DNA from: Fratercula arctica
Taxonomy: Eukaryota > Chordata > Aves > Charadriiformes > Alcidae
DNA length: 64,000 nucleotides
NCBI GenBank assembly: GCA_947846985.1
Contig: CANTUZ010000026.1
Location: 52,806,730 to 52,870,729 of the forward strand
Direction of reading: 5' to 3'
The notes below the pieces were generated by a model. The model saw only the letters and a list, made by a program, of their open reading frames with translations, was not told the origin of the DNA and did not search any database. Shown here piece by piece: positions 10,228 through 21,100 of this stretch (positions are counted from its first letter, which is position 1; every line of letters starts with the position of its first letter). The position numbers and the translations under genes were made by a program.

Positions 10228-10499
10228 GTTTATGCCTCGTTTAGATCTGCCACCTGGGGTGCTGGCTCCACCCGCACCTCCTCAGCTGCCTCCACCCGCT
10301 GGAGCTGCCAGGTACTGGCCCCGGGCTGGCTGCTTTTCCCAGCTTTGAAAAGCCACCAGAACCAAGCCCCTTGCCAGCCTTTTTTGCTGAGATTCCCTTC
10401 CTCAGCTCAGACTTAGCTGCACTGGAACTGGTCTCCTCAGCGAGTGACCATTGGCGTGTTTACACCTCGTTCAGATCTGCTGCCGGGGGTGCTGGCTCA
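10228..10499 (-). repeat. duplicated 41-bp block in the CR1 5'UTR
   Basis: The plus strand has a block at 10228-10268 (gtttatgcctcgtttagatc...) and again at 10458-10498 (gtttacacctcgttcagatc...), with 35 of 41 positions equal. The spacing is 230 bp, not a multiple of three, so this is more likely a UTR subrepeat than a protein repeat. Confidence 0.7.
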
Positions 10500-10500
10500 T

Positions 10501-10591
10501 AGCCCCACACGAATTACTAGCCCCATACTAACATAGCCCTGTACTAACTACTATAAAGAAAATTAACCCTACCCCAGCCAAGACCAGCACA
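10501..10591 (-). mobile_element. 5' LTR, first ~90 bp (U3 start)
   Basis: The minus-strand sequence from 10591, TGTGCTGGTCTTGGCTGGGG followed by TAGGGTTAATTTTCTT, aligns with the solo LTR start at 39115. It then shows three imperfect ~17-bp units of the form TTAGTATGGGGCTA. CR1 5'UTR begins at about 10500. Confidence 0.75.
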
Positions 10592-10596
10592 CACTG
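10592..10596. repeat. right 5-bp target-site duplication of the provirus
   Basis: cactg directly after the proviral end, identical to 3642-3646, and continuing into CR1 sequence. Confidence 0.75.
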
Positions 10597-10889
10597 CCAA
10601 ATCAACCACTAAACCATGTCCCTAAGCACCATATCTACACCTGTTTTAAATACCTCCAGGGATGGTGACTCAACCACTTCCCTGGGCAAGCTGTTCCAAC
10701 GCTTGATAACCCTTTCAGTGAAGATATTTTTTCCTAACATCCAATCTAAACCTCCCCTTGCACAACATCAGGCTGTTTCCTCTTGTCCTATTGCTTGTTA
10801 CTTGGGAAAAGAGAATGACAACCACCTCGCTACAACCTCCTTTTGGGTAGTTAGAGAGAGTGATAAGGTCTCCCCGGAGCTTCTCATAA
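10592..10889 (-). mobile_element. CR1 LINE 3' region, right part of the split copy
   Basis: The plus strand carries the reverse complement of the CR1 C-terminal/3'UTR region, with the usual ggatggtgactcaaccactt and ctgttccaacgcttgataac blocks. It begins at the proviral target duplication and fades after 10889 (gataaggtctccccggagct). Its missing last ~60 bp is at 3583-3646. Confidence 0.85.
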
Positions 10890-11084
10890 TTTCTCATCCC
10901 AAAGACATCTTAAGTGAGCAGAAAAGGCAAAGGAAGAAATATGGGTGGAGAAGACCTGCAAACCTCTCACATGTAGATGTGTATTACTTATTGCTTCCCA
11001 TGTTTGCAGGCTGAGAGCAACAAAGACAAGAATCAGTCACGTGTATTTCTAAATCAGACCCAGATAATACAAAGTATACTACTT

Positions 11085-11557
11085 AGAATCAGAGAATGGT
11101 TTGGATTGGAAGGGGCCTTTAAAGGTCATCTATTCCAGCCTCCCTGCAATAAGCAGGGATATCTTCCACTAGATAAGGCTGCTCAAGAGCCCTGGCCAAC
11201 CTGTCCTTGACTGTTTGCAGGGATGGCGCATCAGGAGCCTCTCTGGGAAACCTGTTCCAGTGTTTCACCACCTTCCTCATAAAAAATTTCTTCCTTATAC
11301 CTGGTTTGAATCTCTCCTCTTTTAGTTTAGAACTGTTACCCCTTGTCCTATTGCTACAGGCACTATGAAAAAGTCTGTCCCATCTTTCTTATAAGCCCCC
11401 TTTAAGTATTGAAGGGCTGCAATAAAGTCTCCCTGGAGCCTTTTCTTCTTCAGGCTAAACAACCCTAACTGTCTCATCCTTTCTTCATAGGAGACATGTT
11501 CCATCCCTCTGTTCATTTTTGTGGCCCTCCTCTGGACCTGCTACAAGAAGTTCATGT
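11085..11557 (-). mobile_element. CR1 LINE 3' fragment
   Basis: Reverse-complemented CR1 3' region starts at agaatcagagaatggtttgg (the element's 3' end), runs through cctgttccagtgtttcacca and cttgtcctattgctac, and ends near ctctggacctgctacaagaa. It differs clearly from the copies at 10592, 59072 and 63484, so it belongs to another CR1 subfamily. Only the end of ORF2 is included, heavily mutated. Confidence 0.85.
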
Positions 11558-13363
11558 CAGTACTGTCAGTACTGTCCATGGCAGTAAAGTTTTAAAGCAT
11601 GGATAGAATTGTGTCTATCCATGCCTTTTGTCTCCATTACTGCCTTATTCTATGCTAGACTGCTGGATGGCCATAATCTGCAATTTTCCAAAAAAAGAGA
11701 AGTTTTCCTCTATTTTTATTAACTTTTAGAACCTGATAGCTGAAGACTTATTAACAGAAAAGCCTCCAGGCAAGGTGAAATAAATTGCAAATCATCTCCC
11801 AAGATAACTATGCTTTCCCAAATGGACCCCTACAAACCTTATTACGCTATAAAAGAAGACTTTCACAGTGGGAGGAAATGTTCTCTTTAAAGGTCTGATT
11901 ACACTATACAGCACCCAAGGAGTAAATGAAAGACGTTTTGTGTGAATGGCTTTGAGTATTTATAATTTCCACTGATGCTGATTATTACTGAAATTCCCAA
12001 ACTGTGTTACCCCGACTCATTTTCTTTTCAGGGCAAGGCGGGTGAGCTACCATATGTAGTCAAAATTCAGTAGCCATTTAGGAAGTTATTGACCTCCTGC
12101 CTCTTATTTGAATTGCTGCATTTGTAGTATTCACCTAGGAAAGGATAAAAATTGCAGTCCATCCCATCATATTAAATAACAGAAAATATTCTACATTTCA
12201 ATCAGAGTCTTCAACGGCTAACAGTTTACTTTTGGAGACAGTTTGAGACAGAATCCCTACAACTCTGATTGGTATACATTCCTCTAGCTCATAAAAAAAG
12301 TAGAACCATTGCCCAGGTTTTACTGTTACTCTGGCTTTACATGCCACAAAACTATTTATCTCACCTGATACTAGTTTACTGGCAGTCACGTCTGTCTTTC
12401 TGGCACAGCACTATGTCAGCAAGAACATTAAGTGAAAGTGAAGCAGAGCTGGTTTTCATGCTAGGAAGTGTACAGCAGAAAGAATGCAGTGGCAATAAAT
12501 ACAGCAGATTATTAGATCTGGAAATGATATCTGCTACTAATATAGAAGTATTTTTATCCTGCTTCTTACAGCAGCTGGTAAGAGGGAGAGAGGAGGAGAG
12601 GGGAAGAAGGTAGGGCAGGGAAGAACCTCCCTATGGCCTCCCTTTAGTATGTTTTGGTTCATGTTGCAAAGTGTTCTTGGAAAGCATGAAGTAGGCTCAT
12701 GTAGGATGTAAAAAACAGCAAGATGTACTCAGGGATATATCTAATACGCTCCAGCTGCTAACAGGTAACCGGTCCTCAGTACTGGACAAGAGTAAGCTAG
12801 CAGAATAAAATCATAGTATGCACATTGTGTTGCCCCAGGCTCACTTTTTTGGTTTTATCGGGCTGCCTTACTTCAGTAATAACACAGTTATTGCAACTCA
12901 GATGAGGAAGCAGTAGTCTCTACTTGAGAGGTTCCTAATGCTTTAAATCTGTCCAACTGAACTCACTGCAATCATCTCATGATACCCTAGAATCCACCTT
13001 CAAATATTTTATTTATATGTGAGGCACTGGAAGCAGTTTGGACAATATTACTGTAAAAGTGAATACACAAAGGACATAGTGAAATTCTAAACTTTTTCAG
13101 AAGGAAATTATTTGAACGAAATGACAAATGTAGCAGGTTTGAAGGGCATCAGATTCAAGTTGTCTTGGGTCACTGGTAGAAAATAAATTAAACCATGAGA
13201 TTTTTGCAGAGTATGTTTGATTAAAAATGCCTTCTCATGTACTAAATAAGGTCTCATCTTACCTTCTGGCAATACAGTTTTTAGGAGAGAGTTTCCAGGC
13301 ACTCAAAATATTTTGGGATAAAAAAGCAGAATAATCAAAAGAAGAAAAGAGAGGGAAGGAATC
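11558..13363. other. unique AT-rich DNA
   Basis: Nothing recognised except the inverted repeat at 11597-11624. Open frames are short (at most 114 codons, at 12269-12613) and unlike any family I know. Confidence 0.5.
11597..11624. repeat. 11-bp perfect inverted repeat
   Basis: gcatggataga and tctatccatgc separated by attgtg. The pairing can extend with AAA/TTT after a one-base bulge. Function is unknown; it lies just outside the CR1 at 11085-11557. Confidence 0.8.
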
Positions 13364-13444
13364 ATCATAGAATCACAGAATGGTTCAGGTTAGAAAGGAC
13401 CTTGAAGACCATCTATTTCCAACACCTCTGCAATGGGCAGGCAC
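13364..13444 (-). mobile_element. short CR1 3' end fragment
   Basis: The plus strand atcatagaatcacagaatgg followed by ttcaggttagaaaggacctt and gaagaccatctatttccaac is the reversed CR1 tail and terminal block. It is only about 80 bp, a strongly 5'-truncated copy. Confidence 0.75.
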
Positions 13445-13808
13445 ACATATCATATGGATATCCCATATGTCCATCATATGTCTATATCATTCTCGTTAGC
13501 CTGCCATGCTGTCAACAGGTTACAGCAATTTTTCCTCCTGTGCTTGAGTTGTATATCAGTTCAGACATTTTAAGTTGCAGTCAATGACACCATGAACATA
13601 TTTTCAATGCATATGTATCTATGGAAGCAAATATCATCTCCTCTCCATCTGTAACAACTGTTGTTGAATCATATTATTCTGTGGTTTTTAATGAAATATA
13701 ATAAATATAAGAATACCTTCTTGATTATTTTTTCTTTAATTTAAAAGCTGCTAAAATTCTACTTAGGAGATGTTTATATTGATATTTATGGCAACTTTAA
13801 TGAAGCTA

Positions 13809-13845
<37 letters not shown>

Positions 13846-14517
13846 GTCCAATCCCTACAATTTCTAAAGAAAACTGTATTGGAATGAAATTATCCATCAA
13901 ATAGTTTAATTAAATTAATGAATTTATTTAATCAATAGATTTGCCAACTGAGCAAACAGTGCAGCAATACCATTACCCATTGAAATACACTTATTTAAAT
14001 ATTTGGTTACTGTTTAACATGGTTCATTATGTGCTTTAGCAATTTTGTATAATGTGCATAATAATGCTAGAATATAGCCTTGGGGCACTGTATCTAGTAT
14101 TACAACTTCAATACCCATTAGACAAAGAGGAGCATGAGATGATATAGCGCTTTTGCATCTCAGCTTCAACTTGGAAGCTTAAGGATAATTAATGAGGGAC
14201 TGAAAGGAACATATTGGGAATAAACAAATAGCCACTCAGTAAATAACAAAGCCCAAGTGATGTACCTTAGGTTAGGCTTTGCCTTCCAGTGCTCCCACAG
14301 TATAATTAAGTAATCTCTGTGGAATTATACTGGAAGACAGTGACAGAGATTTTTTGTTCAATCCAAAGTAATTTAAGAGCAATGTACAAAAATATTCCTC
14401 AGAATTCCAAATATTTTTTTTCTGCAAACCCATATATTAACATATGTTACATGTGGTATACATTAAAGGTACAGTACTTTTAATTTCTTCAATTTTTCCG
14501 AAGTTTAAAGAATTGAC
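13445..14517. other. unique AT-rich DNA with a poly-T run
   Basis: No gene or repeat was seen other than 31 consecutive T at 13812-13842. Confidence 0.5.
13812..13842. repeat. poly(T) 31
   Basis: 31 uninterrupted T. No LINE, SINE or retrocopy body was recognised next to it that would explain it as a poly(A) tail. Confidence 0.9.
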
Positions 14518-14636
14518 AAAGAGAAGGAAGGGGGTAAGGAAGGGAGGAAGAAAGAGAGAAAGAGAGAAAGAAAGAGAGAGAGAGAAAGAGAGAGAAAGAG
14601 AGGAAGAAAGAGAAAAAGAGAGAAAGACAGAGAGAG

Positions 14637-14695
<59 letters not shown>

Positions 14696-15655
14696 GAAAG
14701 AGAAAGAGAAAGAGAAAGAGAAAGAGAAAGAGAAAGAGAAAGAGAAAGAGAAAGAGAAAGAGAAAGAGAGAAGGTGAGAAAGAGAGAGAGAAAGAAAGAG
14801 AGAAAGAGAAAGGAAGGAAGGAAGGAAGGGAGGGACGAAGGGAGGGAGGAAGGAAGGAAGGAAGGAAGGAAGGAAGGAAGGAAGGAAGGAAGGAAGGGAG
14901 GGAGGGAGGGAGGGAGGAAGGAAGGGAGGGAGGGAGGGAGGAAGGAAGGAAGGAAGGAAGGAAGGAAGGAAGGAAGGAAGGAAGGAAGGAAGGAAGGAGG
15001 GAGGGAGGGAGGAAGGAAGGAAGAAGGAAGGAAGGAAGGAAGGGAGGAAGGGAGGGAGGAAGGGAGGGAGGAAGGGAGGGAGGAAGGAAGGAAGGGAGGG
15101 AGGAAAGGGAGGGAGGAAGGGAGGGAGGAAGGGAGGGAGGAAGGAAGGGAGGGAGGAAGGAAGGAAGGAAGGAAGGAAGGAAGGAAGGAAGGAAGGCAAG
15201 GAAGGAAGGAAGGAAGGAAGGAAAGGAGGGAAGGAAGGGAGGAAGGGAGGAAGGGAGGAAGGAAGGGAGGAAGGGAGGAAGGGAGGAAGGAAGGAAGGAA
15301 GGAAGGAAGGAAGGAAGGAAGGAAGGAAGGAAGGAAGGAAGGAGGAAGGAAGGAAGGAAGGAAGGAAGGAAGGAAGGAAGGAAGGAAAGGAGGGAAGGAA
15401 GGGAGGAAGGAAGGGAGGAAGGGAGGAAGGAAGGGAGGAAGGAAGGGAGGAAGGAAGGGAGGAAGGAAGGAAGGAAGGAAGGAAGGAAGGAAGGGAGGAA
15501 GGAAGGGAGGAAGGAAGGGAGGAAGGAAGGGAGGAAGGAAGGAAGGAAGGAAGGAAGGAAGGAAGGAAGGAAGGAAGGAAGGAAGGAAGGAAGGAAGGAA
15601 GGAAGGAAGGAAGGAAGGAAGGAAGGGAGGGAGGGAGGGAGGGAGGAAGGGAGGA
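14518..15655. repeat. 1.14-kb homopurine microsatellite array
   Basis: The plus strand is almost entirely A and G for 1138 bp. I count only five pyrimidines, near 14535, 14628, 14775, 14836 and 15197. The layers run in order: mixed GAAA/GAGA (14538-14637), pure GAAA (14638-14695), GAGAAA (14692-14769), then a long GGAA field with GGGA and GAAA variants (14810-15654). Open frames of 408 (+) and 423 (-) codons across it come from the absence of stop triplets in such repeats and are not genes. Such tracts can form intramolecular triplexes, and GGAA runs are core sites for ETS-family factors. Confidence 0.95.
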
Positions 15656-17098
15656 CTTTTTGTTGGTTGAAAACAGCGTAACTATATTTCTTACTACTGC
15701 TGGTGATGTAGATTCTGAAAAAGCGAAAAAATCAAATGCTGAGGTAACTGCTAGTTTCATTTAGCCTCCTCCTGAGTTGTATTCCTGCAGTATTAGTGGA
15801 GTTCTGAAAGTGTATAAGTAACCAAAGATGCTTGGTTTATTACAGAAACAGTCATAAAAGAAAAAAAAAATCAGAGAATCAAGAAGGTCAGAGATAGTAG
15901 CTTATTGTGTAGCAATATTTTACAGACTTCAGTGGTCAGTAGTAATCACTTACTAGGATGGAGAGAAGAGATAATTCTTAATATTAAATGATATCTTACA
16001 GTGTTTAGTATTCCTGGCCTGCCATTTCTGAATAGCAATTATGTCACTCAAGTGGAAAAATCATAGGAAAACTATCCATATGGATGGATATGTCCAATAT
16101 TTAAAAGAAAACAATTTCATGCTTTCAAAGAGGTAGAGAAAGGACTTAGATGGAGAAAAACTGTTGCTTTTGTAGTTCCATAATGTGTACTTTATTTTTC
16201 CCCTGTGATGAAACAGCAAAGCAAAAATTTTAATGTTAAACTCAATAATTGGACTATCTGAAATTTGTGAGGAACTACACTAGAGTAAATAAAATCAAAC
16301 CAAGCCAAATATGTAGGACCTGAATAATCACTGCATTCTGCCCTGATAGTGCAGATGAAGGATTGCTTGTTCACAGGTATCTGTGTAATGGAAGGGGAAG
16401 AAAATAGTACGTGTTTCTTTTAAAAAGTGTATGTCTTAAAGCTATCCAAGGGAAAAAGTAGGTCTTACTTGTTTTGACGTCTTGCAACCATGTCAGAATT
16501 TTTCTTAATTATTTATTTATTCGAATACAGAATACTCAGATAGAATTCTGTTGTGTTTTATTAAGTATCCCAAAATTTAAAAGGCTGAAAAGTCTGACGA
16601 TAGAGACAAACAAACTGGAATCAAAAATTTTACAGGTGAAGGCCCATGGCTAATAAAAAATCACTACTAGCAAAGTCTGACTTGCTGTGATTGAAGAGTA
16701 TGTCTTGCATTGAATATGTGGCATAAATATTCCTCCTAATGCCAGCATTTTATTTTCTAAAATCAGTTAACGTACAAACAGTGTTAAACCCAAATTTGAT
16801 TAAAACCACCATTAAATCAGCAGCTGACTTCATGATTAGTACTCAGCGTGTACTCTAGTTGGGCCTCATGCAACAAGTAAAGGATCACTTTGGGTACCTT
16901 TCAGTAAAAGATGTTGAGATGAAGGAAACACTGGTAAAGTCCCAACACGTGGATAATGTTACCATTGTGATCTGAAAGCTTTAACTATGATTTTCCCAAC
17001 TGGTGCATAGCTCTGAAAAATAAGAAACTTAATAGCAGAATAAATTTATGTGTTTTCCTCCCAATCTTCTACACCAGTCACAGACACTAATAAAACTT

Positions 17099-17137
17099 AA
17101 AAGCTTTTCCAGATGGCAGATGCATTCAAGGCAGCTG
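17099..17137 (+). repeat. dispersed 36-38 bp repeat, copy 1
   Basis: aagcttttccagatggcaga tgcattcaaggcagct. It recurs with about three mismatches at 18374-18410 in the same direction, roughly 1.27 kb away. Neighbouring sequence is not shared. Confidence 0.7.
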
Positions 17138-18373
17138 TTTCACTGCCCTACACTGTTTATACAGGGAACTTTAGACCGCTACAGGAAGAATCACGGAGGG
17201 TCAGCTACCTATCACTGAAGTACCGTCCTAGGAGTATCCTTATTTAGTAAGCTTATACATAATTGAAACAATATCACATGCCACTCATGGCATATTTGTA
17301 TATATGGGTTTCACCATCTCTCTAAAATAAACACAATCAGCTGAGTATTCATTCTTAATAAAGAAGCCAAGATAATGCAGTTTAGTTCATAACTACTATG
17401 GAGTGTTTTAGTATATTACAACTACATTATATACCTACTGATGATTGCTTTTGCTACAGATCTTAGTTCTCAACTTATCTTTTTTCCACGTGTGCCTATT
17501 CCAGACATAATACAAAAATGTGATTTTATAAAAGAGGGACTTTACCTGAGAAATGTGAAATTCTACCAAACAGTGCTTTCTTCTCCAGATACTTACAGTA
17601 AAACCTTTTCTTTTCCTACATGCTCTTTGATGAAATGCATAGTGATCTAGCATTTTGAGAGTTTGGAAAAAAAATTAAATAAAGGGAATAAAGTAACCTC
17701 AATAACCCTCCTTTTTTATGTATCATAATGCTTACTCAATTAAAAGTATTGGAAAAATATCCTTAGCTTCCTAGTAGTCCCAGTAGTCTGAATTCCACAC
17801 CAGTTACAGCTATTACCTATTACAGCGATTACCTATACTTTCAGTATTGTTGTTCCAGAGTTGTTGGTTGACAGTGTTTCATTTTTGTCAATACGTTAGC
17901 CGTGATTTTGTAAGAAATGTTGTTACCAAATGAGTCCCACAACAAATATTTTTTTTTTCTTTCTTGAGTGTACTATTGAATTTCAGACAAGCTACACTCC
18001 TCAAAAATCTTGAAACTCTGAATGAAAAATATTTCAAACATGCTAACAGTGATATATCTTGGAATAGACCTAGTGTTGCATGTTCAGAAACTACAAAGAA
18101 AGGAGATAAGGAAGGGAGTTACAGATAAAACAGTAGAAATAATAGATTTTTCAGCTCAGTGGCTAAATTTCACTTAAAATTTCTGAGCTAATGAAGATGT
18201 CTCTGTTGTTTAAGAAATCTAAACATCTTAACCTTTTCCTCTAGTTGTTTTGATTTTAATTTTTTCTTTATAAGTGCTAAAAAAGCAAAAAAAACCCCAC
18301 CCATTATATTTCAAGAGATTAGATTAATTGAAATCAAGTTTAGTATTTTGTCTTTTACATAAATAATACTACT

Positions 18374-18410
18374 AAGCTTTTCCACATGGCAGATGCATTA
18401 AAGGCATCTT
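18374..18410 (+). repeat. dispersed 36-38 bp repeat, copy 2
   Basis: aagcttttccacatggcaga tgcattaaaggcatct, the partner of 17099-17137. It is followed by a repeated actact/actaag pattern. Confidence 0.7.
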
Positions 18411-21061
18411 TGAAAAGACAAAATACTACTACTAAGAAAATAAAAGAAATTTCCAGATAAAGTGAAAAATAAAGTAAAATAGAAGCAAAGTAAACATGGC
18501 AGCATAAATAAAAGTGTAAGGTAGTTAATGAAATTGTTACATTCTTGTTCAGGAGAAAAACTATTAAATTTTTAGCTGGTCTTATAATGAGAGGCAAAGA
18601 GGTTGCAATTAAGTTAACAGAAAGAGGAGGTATGGTTTTCTTTCAGGCCTGGGTTCTGAGATTGTTAACGGAAAATCAGTGGTGTAGAAATGTAGCAGTT
18701 ATTTTAAGACCTTTGTAATATGTAGAGTGCAATTGATTCTGAATGTTCTGGATGGTGATCTATTAAAACGTCGGAAATATGAACGCCCTGTTGGGTAGAC
18801 AACTAGTTTTATAGAACTTCACTGTCATACTGCTTTTGACTGTTTATTGATCTGATAACCAAAGAGACTGGATAATAAGTCCTTCATAAAAGCTTGATCT
18901 CATCTCTACATTGCTTGTCATTTAAAAGCAGAGTTATTTGACCTCACAAATCAAAAACTGATTTAATTTATATGCTCTCAACCACATCCCAGGTGAAAGA
19001 ATTGAACAATTCAGAGAAAATATTCTAGAAGATATCCATAATTTACCTTCATTAAGATTTTCTTAAAACAGAATATTGGGGGGTGAGGGGGACAGATCAT
19101 TTGAATACGCTTTTTCTCCTTTAAGTGTGTATATATATATTTGTGGTACGTGCTCTGGCAATGTTAGTAAATATGTCATAAAATGCAGGTCAGGTGGTTA
19201 AAAATGGCTATTGAGTTATGCTCACTGGGACTGGTGAGGATTCCTTGATTAAAGCAAGGCTGTCTCAAAATGAACATGTTCATCTAATGTCTTTATATTC
19301 TTAGTAATGCAAGTTGTCTCCCATACTTAAAATTTTATATGACAATTACTGGCCTCAGAAAGCCATATAATCTCTTTCCTTTTAAGGGTCATAAAACACA
19401 CTCAGTAAGTGAGGATACTACTATATACCAAGTTATAACTGGTATACTATCTAACTAAGGAGAGCCGTGGCATCAATGAATTTGACATCTTACATGCACA
19501 GTGCGGTATCAAGCTGCATACAAGGTTTGAACAATTCTAATGTTGAACCTCAGGTATTTATTTGTCTGAATTCTTCTCATTCTTTTGGTCAACTGGGAAT
19601 CATTACAGATACCACCTGGAGACGTATAGTTCCCCTAGAGAGGGAAGGTGATGCAGATTTTCTTTGCAACCCTCACCCCACAGTGTTAATTTCTGATTTG
19701 GCTAGCCTTTTTCTTGCTTTTCTGTGCTACCATTTGTTTAATTTCTGAAAGCAGACAAACAAACCAAATATATTTATATATGAAATTATCTGTAGATTTT
19801 AGATATAGATATAGACAGATATAGAGATAAGTATACTCCAAACTAAAGTTAGCATGATCCAGAGAATATTTTTTTCTAAGTGATTTGCATGAATACTAAC
19901 ATCATAAGACCACACAACCATGCTGCCATTGCATACGATTTGTTACACAGTTCTAATAAAAAAATAGAAAAAAAAACCCAAACCTAAGTCCAGAATGTTT
20001 TTCTCTTAATTTTATTTTCATTAGAATATCAATGTAATGTGCTACACGTGTTAAATGAAGCAGCAGTCTCAGACTTGTAATGGAGAGACCTGAGTAGGAT
20101 GATGTGGACCCTAACATATCTAATATAAAAATAATGAGCAAGTTAAAAACCTGGCTTTGTACTGAAGATTTTTTTTTCAGAAACCAGATAATTGTCCATA
20201 AGATGGTTTCTTTGGTTAAGGATTTGAAAGGAGAAGTTCCGGGATTTAACTATCCACTGACTTTCTCCTCAGTCCTCCAAGTTTGGAGTCAAGGATATTG
20301 AATTTTAGAAAAGGTGCATCATGAACCTAAATGCCCAGCTATATTCTGGTACAATTAGGCAAGCAGGAGAAAAGATAGGAAAATAATTTCAGATTGAGAA
20401 AGTACCATCTCCTACATCATTAATCCAGAATGGGCTGTAAATCTTCTTTAATATTAAGTAGCAGCTTGAGGGATGCAAATTGTAGACATGAGAAGGTATT
20501 TTTTAAATTTGACGAACTATTTCCAAACTGTTTTAAGAGAATCCTTTAAAGAAAATTACAAGCAGTCAAACCATTACACTGCAATCTATTTAACAGTTGT
20601 CAGTCATTTTAAAATATATTAGAATATATTTGGTTTATATTTCACTTAGAATTTCTTTTTTTTTTTTTACAAAAATTACAGTTATCTCAATTCAGAAATA
20701 TTTTTTTGTTGTTCTGTTTTTGGTCAAGCAAAGAATCTCTTTCATTTGAACTGAAATAATTTGCCTCTTATCATTTAGAAATGTCAATAAAATGAAGCAA
20801 GCAATCAAGTGAAGAAAATCCATCCTATTAATCAGTCTTCTTTTACTGAAGGATTCCCTGTAGATTAATAGTCAAAGTATGAAAGACCTCAAGGAGTGAT
20901 GAAATTCCTATTTGAGAAATCTGCTGGGGAATTTGTACCTGTACCCTTCTACATATAGAACCATGGAGGACATAAAAAAAATATTAATATTTAACTGCTT
21001 ACTACCACAGCAAATCACTGATAAAAAGGGACATTCAAACTAGGTGGGGTTTTAATTGCCA

Positions 21062-21100
21062 AACTCATTTGCATGAGTTCGAGGCATGCAGCCTCGAACT
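21062..21100. repeat. two overlapping hairpins with an octamer motif
   Basis: aactcat-ttgc-atgagtt (21062-21079) is a 7-bp stem with a 4-base loop. agttcgagg-catgcag-cctcgaact (21076-21100) is a 9-bp stem with a 7-base loop. They share agtt, so only one can form at a time. The first contains ATTTGCAT, the POU/octamer motif. Confidence 0.85.

Larger units (their letters stand above)
8976..10500 (-). mobile_element. CR1 5'UTR-ORF1 segment inside the 5' LTR
   Basis: About 1.5 kb of CR1 in the same orientation as the provirus, with 5'UTR-like GC-rich sequence (~9950-10500) and the ORF1 coding region (~8980-9944). ORF2 and the CR1 3' end are absent. It lies between the first ~90 bp and last ~205 bp of one LTR, so some 260 bp of LTR (by comparison with the 564-bp solo LTR), including the expected TATA region, is gone. 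Most avian CR1 copies are 5'-truncated, so keeping the 5' part but losing the 3' part is the reverse of the usual pattern. Confidence 0.78.
3647..10591 (-). mobile_element. ERV provirus (ERVL-like), broken, with two internal CR1 segments
   Basis: This is a 6.9-kb minus-strand provirus. Its ends are TGTGCTGG (at 10591, minus strand) and CATTACA (at 3647, minus strand), so it has the TG...CA termini of LTR elements, flanked by the 5-bp duplication cactg. The 5' LTR start matches the start of the solo LTR at 39115 (TGTCCTGGTTTCAGCTGGG). Internal order is LTR, PBS, leader, gag, protease, RT and RNase H. Integrase and most of the 3' LTR are missing. CR1 segments in the same orientation interrupt the 5' LTR (8976-10500) and RT (5006-6166). 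Many stops and frameshifts make every retroviral gene nonfunctional. The RT motif B context (LPHGWKH...TICNG) resembles class III (ERVL) elements, and a 5-bp duplication agrees. The exact family needs a library search. Confidence 0.82.

Noticed and set aside
3583..10889. First reading as one CR1 mosaic mobilised by CR1 template switching, because CR1 lies at both outer edges
   Set aside because: The outer CR1 pieces join into one older copy, and the element between them has LTR termini and a 5-bp duplication, so the outer CR1 is the target and not part of the inserted unit.
14444..15670. 408-codon plus-strand frame rich in Arg/Lys/Glu/Gly
   Set aside because: It is a translation of the GGAA/GAAA microsatellite; such repeats lack stop triplets in all frames.
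14489..15760. 423-codon minus-strand frame rich in Ser/Leu/Pro/Phe
   Set aside because: Complement of the same microsatellite; no start context or conserved domain.
19467..19748. 93-codon plus-strand frame with a hydrophobic end
   Set aside because: No family resemblance; composition matches the surroundings.
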